DNA of 64,000 nucleotides from Isoetes taiwanensis (taxonomy: Eukaryota > Streptophyta > Lycopodiopsida > Isoetales > Isoetaceae). How positions within the stretch are numbered: the first letter of the stretch is position 1; each line of letters opens with the position of its first letter. Position numbers and translations under genes: made by a program. The notes below the pieces were generated by a model, which saw nothing but the letters and a program-made list of their open reading frames with translations, was not told the DNA's origin and searched no databases. Below are positions 22,021-32,606 of the stretch, in pieces. Where the stretch lies: positions 322,077 through 386,076 of the forward strand of contig JAJEKV010000194.1 of NCBI GenBank assembly GCA_021234155.1, read 5' to 3'.

Positions 22021-22164
22021 AGGAGGAATGGTCACGGTATATATAAATATTAATGGATCGAACTCCGAAGTTGCATTACGGAATCTTCAAGGTATCAATA
22101 GTAGCATCAAGAGGGAGCGTTTAAAGGTATGTATCCTCTCTCTCAACCCTGATATTCTTTTTTA
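22021..22164 (+). pseudogene. LINE endonuclease, N-terminal piece
   Basis: Encodes NLQGINSSIKRERLK...LNPDILF, the first conserved block of AP-like LINE endonucleases (N-RG-N...K...PDI). The reading is cut at 22164 by Helitron H3 and resumes in frame at 24635 as LQEHKI, the expected L-Q-E-x-K catalytic block. ORF2 in this copy is therefore interrupted. Confidence 0.8.
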
Positions 22165-22794
22165 CTAGTAATGGTGCCGGCGTTCTTTGGGCATATGTTG
22201 GGAGCTTTGTAAGTTTTTTGGTACTTAAGCAAAAAAAAAAAGCTTGGGAAAAATCCAACTATTTAATTTTTTATTATAACGGAAACTTTTCAAAGGTATA
22301 ACAATGTCTATAAGACATCTAGCTCCTTCATGTTAGATAGTGTTGCATCGGTATCTATCTGAGAGCTTTGAGTAGAACATGATGATGCTTGTTCATAGCA
22401 ATTGTTAGGTCTCCACATTGCCACATGCTAAAAGTGGCACATATCATACCACAATGGCTCTGTGTCTCACCGGGTAGTGGGATTGAGAGATGCTTCAAGT
22501 ACTGGACCCAACAGAACCTAAAAGCACTACAATACAAATTGTTAATAAATCATCTTAAAATATCAACCTCATACGTTGTACTTGGTTTTCTTACTATTTT
22601 CGATGAAGGCCATTTGATAGCAAATTTGAAGGAACAGATTCTACCTATGTCTTCTTTTCAAGGAATTCGTTATAATATTTGGGTGAGGGGCATTGGATGG
22701 CAAATACCAGATTTCACCCATGTCTACAAACATTAATAACCAAAAGTAATGGTACCTAGCCTTGCTGGGCATAAATTAGGAACCTTTAATTTCT

Positions 22795-24510
22795 TTCTTT
22801 TTTTATTCTCCTTTTTTTTTTTCTAACCCCCATCTCCCTCCCTTTGCCTTCCCTTTCCCCTTCCCCTTTTTTTCTTTCTCTTTTTCTTATCAGCTTTTTC
22901 CCTTTCTTTTTATCTTTCCCCGCTCTTCCCATTTTTCCACTACTCTCTTTCCCTTTCCTTTTCCCCTTCCTCTTCCTTTTCCTTTTCCTTTTCTCTTTCC
23001 CGTTTCTCATGCATTTTTTCGTTCTCTTTTGCTTACCTTTTCATGTGCCTTTTTCTTCCTTTCCCCACCGTCTTCCTCTTGATCACGTGCCCTTTTCCCC
23101 ATCTCTTTTCCCATTTCTCTCTCCTCTTTTCCTCATGCTCTTTTTGTTTTCCCTTCTCCTTTTTCCGCTTCCCTTTTCCTTTCAACTTTCCATTCCCTTT
23201 TCATACATTCCCCACCCTTTTGCTTTGCGATGTTCCCTTTTTCCCTTTCCTTTCTCTTTCCCCTACCTTTACATTTTCCCTTTCCCGTTCCCTTTCGCTT
23301 TTCATATGCCTCTTTCCATTCCCTTTTCTCAATCTTTTTTATGTACCCTTTTTCCTTCTTTCCCCATCCTCTTCCCCTTTTTCCCCTTTCCACTTTCTCC
23401 TTTCTTGTTTCTTTTTTCTTTTCCCTTTCCCATACTCTTTTTCCCTTTCTTTTTTCTATTTCCTCACCCTTTCCCTCTTCCTTTTTTCTCGTGCCCTTTT
23501 CTCCTTCCTCTTTTCCTCTTTTCCTATTCCTTGCTCCCTACCCTTTGTCTATTCTACTTTCCCCCCACCTTTTTCCTCATTTTTCCATTCTTTCCCTCTT
23601 CCTTTTTCTCGATGCTCTTTTTGCTTTCCTTTTTCTCTTTCTTCACCCTTTCTCTTTTCCCTTTTTTTCACGCCCTTTCCTTTTTTCTCTTTCTCTCGTT
23701 CCCTTTTCCCAAGTTCTCTTTTTCCCTTTTTCCCCTCTCTTTTCCTTTTTACTTTTCTTTTTCCCATAGACTTTGCAACCTTTTCTTATTTTCCCTTATA
23801 CCTTTTTCTCCTTTTCTCACCTTTACTCCTTACCCTTCTCGCGGTGCTCTTTTTCCGTTCCCTTTCCCCCTCGCCTATTCTATTCCTTTTTCTATTTTCT
23901 TTTATCTTTCCATTTTCCTTTTCTCCTTCTCTTTCCTTTTTCCTCTTACCTTTCTTTTATTCCTTTTCCCTTTTCCCTTTTCCCTTTTCCCTTTCCCTTT
24001 TCCCTTTTCCCTTTTCCCTTTTCCCTTTTCCCTTTCATCGTTGTTCCTTTTCCCTTCCCCTCTTCCTTTTCCCTTTTCCCTTTCATCGTTTTTCCTTTTC
24101 CCTTCCCCTTTTCCTTTTTCCTTTTCCCTTTTCCCTTTTCCCTTTCATCGTTTTCCTTTTCCCTTCCCTTTTTCCTTTTCCCTTTTCCCTTTTTCCCTTT
24201 CATCATTTTTCCTTTTCCCTTCCCCTTTTCCGTTTCCTTTTTTTTTTTCCCTTTCATCGTTTTCCTTTTTCCGTCCCTTTTCCTTTTCCCTTTTCCCTTT
24301 TCCCTTTTCCCTTTTCCTTTTCCGTTTTCCCTTTTCCGTTTTCCCTTTTCCCTTTCATCTTTTTTTTCCTTTTCCCTTCCCCTTTTCCTTTTTACCTTTT
24401 TCCCTTTCATCGTTTTCCTTTCCCTTTTCCTTTCATCGTTTTTTCCTTTCCCTTCCCTTTTCCGTTTCCCTTTTCCCTTTTCCCTTTCCTTTTCCTTTTT
24501 CCTTTCATAT
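22795..24510 (-). repeat. Homopyrimidine tract C inside H3
   Basis: Nearly pure C/T on the plus strand. The right third is a minisatellite with TTTCATCGTTTTTCC punctuation every 50-65 bp (near 24034, 24085, 24144, 24199, 24256, 24409, 24433). A 564-codon frame spans it (22844-24538) but is purely compositional. Confidence 0.88.
23962..24034 (-). repeat. (GGGAAAA)n heptamer run
   Basis: About ten near-perfect 7-bp repeats, read TTTTCCC on the plus strand, the most regular stretch of the purine tracts. Confidence 0.85.
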
Positions 24511-24634
24511 TGAAGCCATAGTCAAGATGAAATTTTAGTTGAAGACACGCACACATCATCTCCACCATTGGTCAATCAAATCCTCGACCGTCCGATTTAG
24601 GGTGCGGTCCATTACACAACATTATAATATAAGA

Positions 24635-25365
24635 CAAGAGCACAAGATTCACGATATTCATCATGAAGATATTATTAAGAGGACTCTTCCTAGTGGCTCT
24701 GATCTTTTGGACCATTCCACCCCAAGACTCTTTCCGGAGGAATTGCCATCATTTGGAGGGACAACCTTGACTTAAGACCCCTATATGGTCAAGTGATAGA
24801 GAGGGCGGTGGCAAATTCTCAGCTGCAACATGAGAAAAGTGAGATTGGCCCTCATTAATATTTATGCTTATAACAATCCAGAGACAGGGGATTAAGGTTT
24901 GGACAAAGGTTAAGGACGGTTTAGATAACATTGAGTATGATGAATGCATTATGGGAGGGACATGAACATGGTGACCAATGATTATATGAGGAATAAGAAC
25001 TTCAAGCCTTTGTTGCCTCGGGAAAAAATATCTGGAATAACCTCATTCAAACTCATCATCTTGTGATGGCTAGGACCAAACCTAATGATTTCGGTTGGAC
25101 GGATAAGAGAGTGGATCCTATCCGGGTGTCTCCATGATGTATTCTATCTTTCGTAAAAACCTTTGGAATAACAAAACCATGAGTGGAGAACATGAGAGGG
25201 TATACCCTCTCTGATCACTTCCCTCAGAAAATTATAATTTCCACTCAAAATCAGAGTAGAAATAGAAAGACCTATTTCAAATTGAATATAACTTTGCTTG
25301 ATCACAATGACTTTATGGCTAAGTTACAAGATGTGATAGATAGATATCCCAAAACATTTGGGTAG
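24635..25365 (+). pseudogene. LINE endonuclease, C-terminal piece
   Basis: Starts with the LQEHKIHDI block and later holds SDHFP (25207-25221), the conserved S-D-H catalytic motif of AP-like endonucleases. Frames change at least twice between (around 24770-25180), so the copy is broken or misread. Confidence 0.7.
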
Positions 25366-25376
25366 TTAAAATTTGG

Positions 25377-27688
25377 ATGGATTGGTGGGTCAGGGTATCA
25401 AAAGCCATCAAGAATTGGCTAAAGGAATGGGGGAAAGAGATTCATCACCAGAAAATGGCTCACCTTAGGAATCTTAGAGAAACCCTTCCTCATGCTTCCA
25501 GGGACCAAGAGGATCAAATCAGAAAGGAAATAGAAAAAGAGGAGATAAGAATTGCTAGAGGTTGGAAGCTTAAGTCCAAAATCAAGGAGATCAAAGAGGA
25601 TGAGAGATGTAACTCAAAATTTTTCTTTATCAAAGCTAAAGGTAGGGCTAAGAAGAATCACATCTTTGAAGTCCTGGTGGATAATGATTATATAACCAAG
25701 GAAGAGGACATCAAGAGGGCTGCAACCATGCACTTCACCAACATTATGGGAACTAACCATGACAGCCAGCCTGATATTATGAATAATTTTATAAATCTAC
25801 AGGCTAAGGTTAGCAATGAGCACAACAGGGATTTGGAGAAGATTTTTAGTAACAATGAGCTATACCAAACGGTTAAGGATATGGAGAATGGGAAAACGCC
25901 CGGGCCAGATGGCCTACCAGCAGAATTCTTCAAGAAAGCTTGGCCCATTCTGGGGGATAGCATCACGAGCTTAGCTAATGAATTCAAAATGCAGAAATGT
26001 CTTGATGCTAGGATAAATACTAATCTTATTGCTCTCATCCCCAAAATTGATATGCCTAGCAATTTCTCTGACTATAGACCGATCTCTCTTTCCAATGTGA
26101 TCTACAAAATTATTTCAGGGACCATTGCTGCTAGGCTCAAGCCTGTCCTTGAGAAAATTATTAGTTCTTCTCAGTCGGCCTACTTGAAGGACGGATATAT
26201 TTTAGATAATGTAGTTCTGACCATTCTAGGTTTGAATTGGGCAAAAGACTACAGGTCAAGACATTGCTCTCATCAAGCTAGACATCACAAAGGCTTTTGA
26301 TATGGTGAGCTGGAACTTTCTCTGCCAAAGTGTTGCAAAGTGCTCTTGGCTTCTCCGAGGAGGTAATAAATATTTTTATGCTATTTTGAATAACTCTCGT
26401 TCCTCTGTCCTAATTAATGGGGAGTGCAGCCCTTTTTCCCCCGAGAAGGGGTAAAACACAAGGTCCCAATCGCCCTTTCTTGTTTCTAATTGTGATGGAG
26501 GCTCGTGACAGCAGATTTGAGGAGGCCAAGAATACTAATATGATCCAAGGGCTTTCCCCCCAAAGAATAATATTATGGATCAAATCCTTAATGGGCATTT
26601 TGCGACGATACATTTCTCATGGTTTCCATGGAGGAAAACTCGATCATCAATACTCGGGCTATCTGGACGGTTTGGAGCATCGAGGTTGCAAGATCAATCG
26701 AACTAAATCAAGGGTGATGGCAAGAGATCAGGTAAAAGGAGGGCAAACAGCTGCCCTCCTGGACTGTAAGTATGATCCCCCCACCTTAAAGTCCAAGATT
26801 CTTGGAATTCCCTTTGCTATTAAAAGTAGTCCCTCAGATATTTGGGAGGGGATTATCGAGAAATTTCAGAAAAAGGTCGATAGCCTTAATTCGAAGTATC
26901 TGTCTAAAAATGGAAGGGCCATCATAGCTAATTTTGTCATTGCTTCTTCACATGTTTATCAATCTTCTGTTATTCTTGCTCCCAAGAAGGTCTCTTCAAG
27001 GCTCCAGGGTATAATTGGGAGATTCATTGCCTCAGGTCAGAATAAAAGGTGTTGGACACCTGTATCCATGGAAGAATGCTGTAAGAAAAAGAAGGATGGT
27101 GGTTTAGGAGTTATCAATATAGAGAAGCAAGGGATTGCACTTACGGCCAAATATTTTTTTAAAGCTGCTTATGGGCTCATCAATCATCCTATTTCTATTA
27201 TTATTCAGCACTACATTAACAAGTGTCATCCTTTTGGATGGAGAAATATCAAAATGCATCTCCCACACTCTATTTATTTCCCCTTCACCATTCCTAACTC
27301 TACTCCTGGCATTCTGAAGAAATGGATCAGGGCATGGATGCAGGTTAGAAATATGTATAAGTGGAAAGAAGGCCTGTCTATGGATCAAACTATATTCTGG
27401 AATCCTGCTCTGATCACTAATGATGAAAGCTTGTGCTTGGCCTGTCACTTCCCAGACCAGGTCAAGAAATGGTGCTCTAAAGGTATTATTTATGTGCATA
27501 ACATGTTTAACGACCAGGGCATGATTCCCTTTGAGAGCTCTCTCTTGGCTGAAGAAGGAGAGGACTGCAAGTTTTTGTATAATAATATTTGCACCACTCT
27601 GACTTATGGTATCTGGTCCATGGATGGCATAAATTGGAATCACAAAGGTTTGTTGACTTTCTTCATTAGGAGTGCATATGTGTTTTGA
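25377..27688 (+). pseudogene. LINE reverse transcriptase, frameshifted
   Basis: 25377-26300 encodes the thumb-proximal and finger blocks (GKTPGPDGLPAEFFKKAW, LIALIPK, DYRPISLSN, QSAYLKDG). A frameshift near 26270 moves the LDITKAFDMVSWNFL block (catalytic Asp) to another frame. Near 26603 one base is missing immediately before DDTFLM, the F-A-D-D catalytic motif, which is readable only in a shifted frame. From about 26700 the connection region reads cleanly to 27688. Reverse-transcribes LINE RNA at the nicked target in intact relatives. Confidence 0.85.
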
Positions 27689-28173
27689 TGAGGAATCAGG
27701 AGATTACCATCCACAGAAAGTGGCAAACTGATCCAGACAGATGTAGAAGGAACCTCAATTTCATGTGGTCCAGCCCGATTTTCCCAAAAATCAAGTCTTT
27801 TATGTGGCAGCTATGGCATAAGGCTCTGGCCACAAACATGAAGAGGCATAAACTTCACATGGCGGGGTCGGACATCTGCATCAGATGCATGGCAAATAGG
27901 GAAGATGAAAATCATTTATTCAGAACATGCATCTGGGCTGAGTGGATTCTGGAGCTGGCCTCCGAATACCTGGGATATGATCTATCCTCTCTCGGCTATC
28001 TGGATTTCTTCCTTCCGAACAACCCAACTGACTGGAGGATTTATATCCTCCTTTGGAGGATCTGGAAGGGGAGAAATGAATTTGTGTTTAACTATGATAT
28101 CATCCACCCGGAGGGAGTAATTAGACAAATTAAATATGATGTTGACTGGATTCTCGAAGGATTATCAAACTAA
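27685..28173 (+). CDS. LINE zf-RVT-like C-terminal domain
   Basis: Reads W..P.FPKIKSFMWQLWHKAL...CIRC...E.ENHLFRTCIWAEW, the Cys/His pattern of the zf-RVT domain following plant LINE RTs. It overlaps the end of the RT frame by 4 nt, so originally it was probably one ORF2. 28174-28680 holds a further basic open stretch and the 3' UTR. Confidence 0.75.
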   Translation: MMRNQEITIHRKWQTDPDRCRRNLNFMWSSPIFPKIKSFMWQLWHKALATNMKRHKLHMAGSDICIRCMANREDENHLFRTCIWAEWILELASEYLGYDLSSLGYLDFFLPNNPTDWRIYILLWRIWKGRNEFVFNYDIIHPEGVIRQIKYDVDWILEGLSN

Positions 28174-28719
28174 TGGGTCTTTTATTTACAGGTAAAATGT
28201 TTATGCTGATGAGAAGAATCAAATGGAAGAAGATCAGGCTGGAGGCAAACAAAGAATGGACCAGAGTTTTCGCATCACCAAATGTTCTCGGGCACGAAGA
28301 ACCTTGTACATGCGATTGCTGTTGTGATCAGAACATGGATATCAGGAGAGCTTCAATTTGCAGAGCCAAAGATGCTAAGGGAAGATATAATATGGCGAAA
28401 GCGGAGTCTTGCGGATGCGTATTCTGTACCCTGAGCATCTCTGTTAAGGGGAAAGGGAGGAAGATCACTAATTGGAATCTCAGATCCTGTTACTAAAAAA
28501 GGAAATTAGTATCCGATGGATCAGTCAGAAATATCTCACCCTGAACTTTTAATAGACATATTTCTATCTAATTTTGTTATAAGTACTACAATTTTTGTGT
28601 CATATAATAGCTAGGAGGTGTCCTCACCCTCCTATCTATTCTCGGGTTAAACTTCCCTGTAAAAAGTTCTTTTTCTGTACCTTTATACTTCTTTTAATAT
28701 AAATATACCGACTTCAATC

Positions 28720-28753
28720 AAAAAAAAAAAAAAAACAAAAAGGTAGTTTCAAG
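28720..28753 (+). repeat. LINE poly(A) tail and right target duplication
   Basis: A-rich tail at 28720-28736 followed by AAAAAGGTAGTTTCAAG. Confidence 0.93.
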
Positions 28754-29256
28754 TTTGACCTAAAAATCGACCCCTATAAATAGATCTAGACCCTCCCCAT
28801 TTCCGCGTACCTGCCTTAGGAAATTTGCTCTCTTTGCCAAGGCGATCTTTTGGCGCGTAGCTCCGATCAACGAACCGTCGAACATGGCCCGGGACGAACA
28901 GATCTGCTGCTTGAATCCTCCGGTAGCAAATGACCCAGGCTGATTCGAGGAGAGATGCAGCCCGCCTTTTTCCGCCAAGACGAATCTTCTTCCAGCGAAG
29001 AGGCAGGATCGGATCGGAGCGACCAGACGGAGGTCTTAGAGGAGGAGCAGCCAGACATTATGCACCAAATTCTCGAGGAGATCGCACAGGAGGAGGAAAG
29101 GAGCAGGGAGCAACGGGAACAGACAGGGCAGCCAACAGTCGAAGAGCAACTAAGTATTATAGTAGTATATATCGTATGTATCAGGTTGATTGCAGGTTAG
29201 GAAGATCCCAAGGTGGGAGACCCCGATCTTTGCGGGACAAAGATTCAAGGGGAGAA
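28754..29256 (+). other. R1 internal region, 3' half
   Basis: Contains TATAAAT at 28775-28781 followed by a pyrimidine-rich leader, and a short acidic, Glu-rich open frame (28955-29200, 81 codons) resembling no gag I know. Ends with polypurine tract AAGGGGAGAA at 29247-29256, directly against the right LTR. A TATA-like box inside the element could drive an internal transcript. Confidence 0.6.
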
Positions 29257-30923
29257 TGTGACGTTCAAAGACAATATCTGGTCCCGAGGGCGATTATTGC
29301 ATCGCCTCGCCACGCCGTACATGCCACCCCGACTGACAAGTACACCGACGTATAGCCAGGCGGATAGCCCCTAGGGGGCAACTTGCAGGGAATGTGCATT
29401 TGCTAATGTGCACATTTAACCATGTGCACATTAATCTAGGTGCACATTTTCCAATGTGGACACTTTATGCCAAGTGGGCCATACCCAAGGTGCAATTAAT
29501 GTGCACATTTTCCAATGTGCACATTTATTAATGTGGGCACACCTTTCCATGTGGCACCTTTTGCCACCTAGCCATTAAAGGCAAGTGGGCCCATTCCCAA
29601 TTATCCCACATGCCAAAAGGGGATAATTGGAAACCCTAACCAACCCCCCTTGTCTATTTAGGAAGGGAAACCCTAACTTGCCCATTTTCGATTCTAGGGT
29701 TTTAGAGCTCTGTTTTGGCTGCCCCAAGGGTCAAAACCGCCTCCCAGACTCTGTCTGAGAGAATTGCACCATTAGTTTCCCTTGATTCGAGCATTTCAGC
29801 AGGATGGTCGAACTCAGGTCAGGAGGAGGAACTCAAGGATCAGGTATTTGGCCAATTAAATAGTCTAAACCTTATTTTAGTCATAGAATCAGTAGGTTTA
29901 GCCAATTAAATTGCCCATAGCAGCCTCCTAGATCTCTAGATACCAGACTCTAACTAAAGAACCTAACTCTATGATATAGATTAGATCTAGTTCTTTAGTT
30001 CTTAGGTGATGTATATGGATGATGTAGCTCTATGAACTCCTTGTATTGGGAAGGGGGGTAGAGACCTAAAGCTTGGTAGTAGATGCTCCTAGATTAGCCT
30101 CTAGCACCATATAGATTCGGCACAGGCACAAGAACCACACACGGTTTGTGGGTGAAGGGGCGGGCCCGCTTAGAAGGAGATTAGGTGTTACGACTCTTGA
30201 ACGATCCCTATGGTGTGTTAGTGCGCACGGGATCATTGTGACTAGGTCTAATGGCTTGCCCGAAGTGCGGGCAAGGCATGGGCTCGACGCCCGTGGGGTG
30301 GGGTTCACCTTCCGATTGGGTGGGTTCAGGAATAAGGGGCAAGTGGCCCTCTAGTCACCTTGAGTCAAAGATGTAGATCTCGGAGAGAGTGATCCCACCG
30401 CCCATCGGACTGGGAGATGCAACCCGGGGAATAGCCCCTTTGGCTATGCTCCCGGCGAGCTTCTGATCAGTCCCAACACTTTTCAGCCTACTGCGCAAAG
30501 TGTGCACAGGAGGGGCGGATGGAGTGGACTACCCATTGCCATGTTCTTATGCCAACCAAATCCATTGCCATGAATTAAATGCCGCAATGAACTCACGGAG
30601 ACCAAAGCGTCGGTCATCCCCGCCGAGGCGAGCCTTGGGTAGGGTCCTTATGTATGATGCTGATCATTGTTTATGCAGATGTTGACGCACCACCCTTCGA
30701 GGTGGATATGTGATTATGTTGTATACTGACATGTATGTTTACGCTTCCGCAGCTAGGTAGGCCCTGAGGGAGACGGGGTAAAATGACCCCTTCACTCTTC
30801 CCACTGGGACTCGTTACGGGTGCAGTGATTGTGGAGGGCCCTGTATCAGTATGGAGCTGGTATGGGGGATGAACTCCTGTTTGTATACGGTGGGTGCACC
30901 GTATACGAGTAGGGGACGTCACA
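29257..30923 (+). repeat. R1 right LTR
   Basis: TG...CA boundaries as in the left LTR. Compared with the left LTR it is nearly identical outside CAG/CTG/CG sites but garbled at them, especially at 29260-29350 and 30119-30640. Confidence 0.92.
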
Positions 30924-31895
30924 TCGGGTGCAGAACAATAGGTCCTGCTCTCCCCATGAAATCCAAAATCTGTGAATGCCTTTGCTGAACCAATTCAATG
31001 CAATTAAGTTTTTCCTTTGCTTGTTCAATTGAGATTTCATGCCTTTCAATTTCTTTAGTTGCTTCCTGCAAAATTTCTAGCTTAGAAGAGTGCTGCTCTT
31101 TCTCATGTCTACTCATAACCAAGTCTTCCAACTTGTACTCCAACAATTTGTCAAATTTGTCAAATTCCTGTTTTGTCAAATTCCTGTTTTGTCTCATCTA
31201 TTTTTTGGCAGATTTGCTGCAGATCTTCGGATAGCATATCCTTTCTACCCTCAATCCGGCTGATGACCTTCAATGCATCCCTCCTTTTTTCTTCAAGTGC
31301 TTCTACTTCATTCAATAGGTTAGTTTTCTCCTCCAACCCATGCTTAAGTAACTGCTTTATTGTGTCAACATCTGATCTAGAATAACCCAGGGCTCTAATA
31401 TTACAGCAACGCAATCACGATGTCCTGTTTGATATTTGAGGATTTACCTGTTGTAGGGTCCTCTGTAACATCTGAAATGAGGGTTTTGGCAAGATCTTTG
31501 GCGGTCCTAGCCACGTCTATCCAATCAACAAGCCGTCCCTTCAAGTGAAGAGCAAATGCTCTGGCAAAATAGGTAGAAATATAATGGTTTGTAACCTGTT
31601 TCTTGCCATAAACCAATTCATAATATTTAAAAAAATCATCTTTCCATGCGTTCTGGATTCTCCCTTCCTTGAATCCTCGTCTATTTTTTGGAGCTTCACC
31701 CCATACCTCGTTCATAACCATCTCTAGGTTGGGTATGTGGGCCTCTGCATGTTTATCACGGAGGTCTTTGGCTTGGATCACATCAGAACCCAAACGTAAA
31801 CTCCTTGGAGGTAAAATTCCATTGCCGGAAGCACTGGCTTCTTGCTTGGGCTGTGGTGATGAGCAAGCACTCGTCTGGGGGCGTTTTGGGGCCAT
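30924..31895 (-). pseudogene. Coiled-coil protein gene, 5' part, split by R1
   Basis: ATG at 31895. The first 160 or so residues form an unrecognised domain (conserved-looking segment LVYGKKQVTNHYISTYFARAFALHLKG is split here for brevity: YGKKQVTNHY, ARAFALHLKG). After a one-base frame break near 31406 comes a long Glu/Lys-rich heptad region (31370-30960), then GPIVLH at the R1 junction. A 16-nt tandem duplication near 31180 also shifts the frame. Together with 17203-17461 it would make a coiled-coil protein with a Cys-rich C-terminus. Function unknown. Confidence 0.5.
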
Positions 31896-31905
31896 AGCTA
31901 GATGA

Positions 31906-32596
31906 AGAATTCATGATCGGAATTCAAGCAGAGAAGGCAGGGGTGGGATAGTAGACGAGAGGCAAACCAAGAAAGAATTTGGGAAAGAATTTCAAAATCC
32001 GAAAATTGTGCGGTTTGAGAGTGGTGGATAGCCATTAATCATGGCAGTTACTAGCGGGTCATGATGACAGTTATTCCAAAAATGTATATTGTTGATATTT
32101 GGGGTTCTTGGCATCACCTTGCAGCAGCAGTCCATGACTGCCGGATGCCACAAGGCTGCCACAAATGCTCATGGATCAACAAAAGAAGGTGGGAAGAAAC
32201 TCCAAGAACAAGAACAAAGCAAAGAATGAACAAAACTGAATCATATTGATGCTCCAAAAGGAGGTGCTCCAAAACGTGAGCAAAAACCTCGAGAGGAAAT
32301 GCTCTCTCTAAATAGTAGAGCAAAACCCTAACCCTAACCCTAACTGACATCTCACCTACCACAAATCTAGGCTAAATCTGGGCCATAGATTGTGGGGTCC
32401 AATATGACAAATACATGTGGCCTATGCCACCTACCACATATGTGGGCTAAATCTGGGCCCTAGATCAAGTGGTCCAATGTGATAAATACTTGTGGCCTAT
32501 GCCACTCATACATATGTTTAGCCCAAAGGGCTAACATATATGTACAAAAAGGGCTACATTTATAGACACCCTTTCATGCTTTTACCCTTAAACGTA
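31906..32596. other. Upstream region of the split gene, no gene seen
   Basis: Presumed promoter side of the minus-strand gene at 31895. Contains three CCCTAA units (32326-32344), typical of plant leader or promoter motifs, and two diverged copies of an ATCTGGGC/TGTGGCCTATGCCAC segment (32343-32510). Ends at the A^T junction of Helitron K2. Confidence 0.4.
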
Positions 32597-32606
32597 TCTT
32601 ATATTA

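Larger units (their letters stand above)
22165..24634 (-). mobile_element. Helitron H3 (2.47 kb) inside the LINE endonuclease
   Basis: Minus-strand 5' end TCTTATATTATAATG starts at 24634. The 3' end is CTAG at 22165-22168 with a degraded hairpin (GCCCAAAGAACGCCGGC). Excision rejoins the LINE frame exactly. A second, decayed 3' end lies at about 22746-22775 (GCCCAGCAAGGCTAGG), suggesting an earlier end or a nested relative. It carries a 1.7-kb polypurine tract on its sense strand and no transposase. Confidence 0.88.
19631..28736 (+). mobile_element. LINE (non-LTR retrotransposon), near full length, split by Helitron H3
   Basis: Bounded by a perfect 17-nt duplication and ending in A-rich tail. 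Without H3 it is about 6.6 kb. Order on the plus strand: 5' region with an open frame (19718-20107), ORF1 with a DUF4283-like domain (20895-21794), endonuclease (22021-22164, resuming at 24635), reverse transcriptase (25377-27688), zf-RVT-like domain (27685-28173), 3' UTR, poly(A). Several frameshifts break ORF2. It lies inside R1 and so is younger than R1. Confidence 0.93.
17462..30923 (+). mobile_element. Non-autonomous LTR retrotransposon R1, interrupted by a LINE
   Basis: Two LTRs (1651 and 1667 bp) begin TGTGACGT and end ACGTCACA. A PBS complementary to initiator tRNA-Met follows the left LTR, and a polypurine tract AAGGGGAGAA precedes the right LTR. Flanks TTGGG and TCGGG are a 5-bp target duplication with one change. 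Without the LINE the internal region is only about 1.0 kb and encodes no gag-pol, so R1 needs proteins from elsewhere. It sits inside a minus-strand gene of unknown function. Confidence 0.92.

Noticed and set aside
22844-24538. A 564-codon open frame and many other long frames in the homopurine/homopyrimidine tracts
   Set aside because: Composition is only F, P, S and L (or K, G, E and R on the other strand), all frames and both strands are open together, and stops are simply rare in such DNA.
32326-32344. Three CCCTAA units, possible telomeric repeat
   Set aside because: Too short. The plant telomere unit is CCCTAAA, and short CCCTAA runs are common in plant promoters and leaders.
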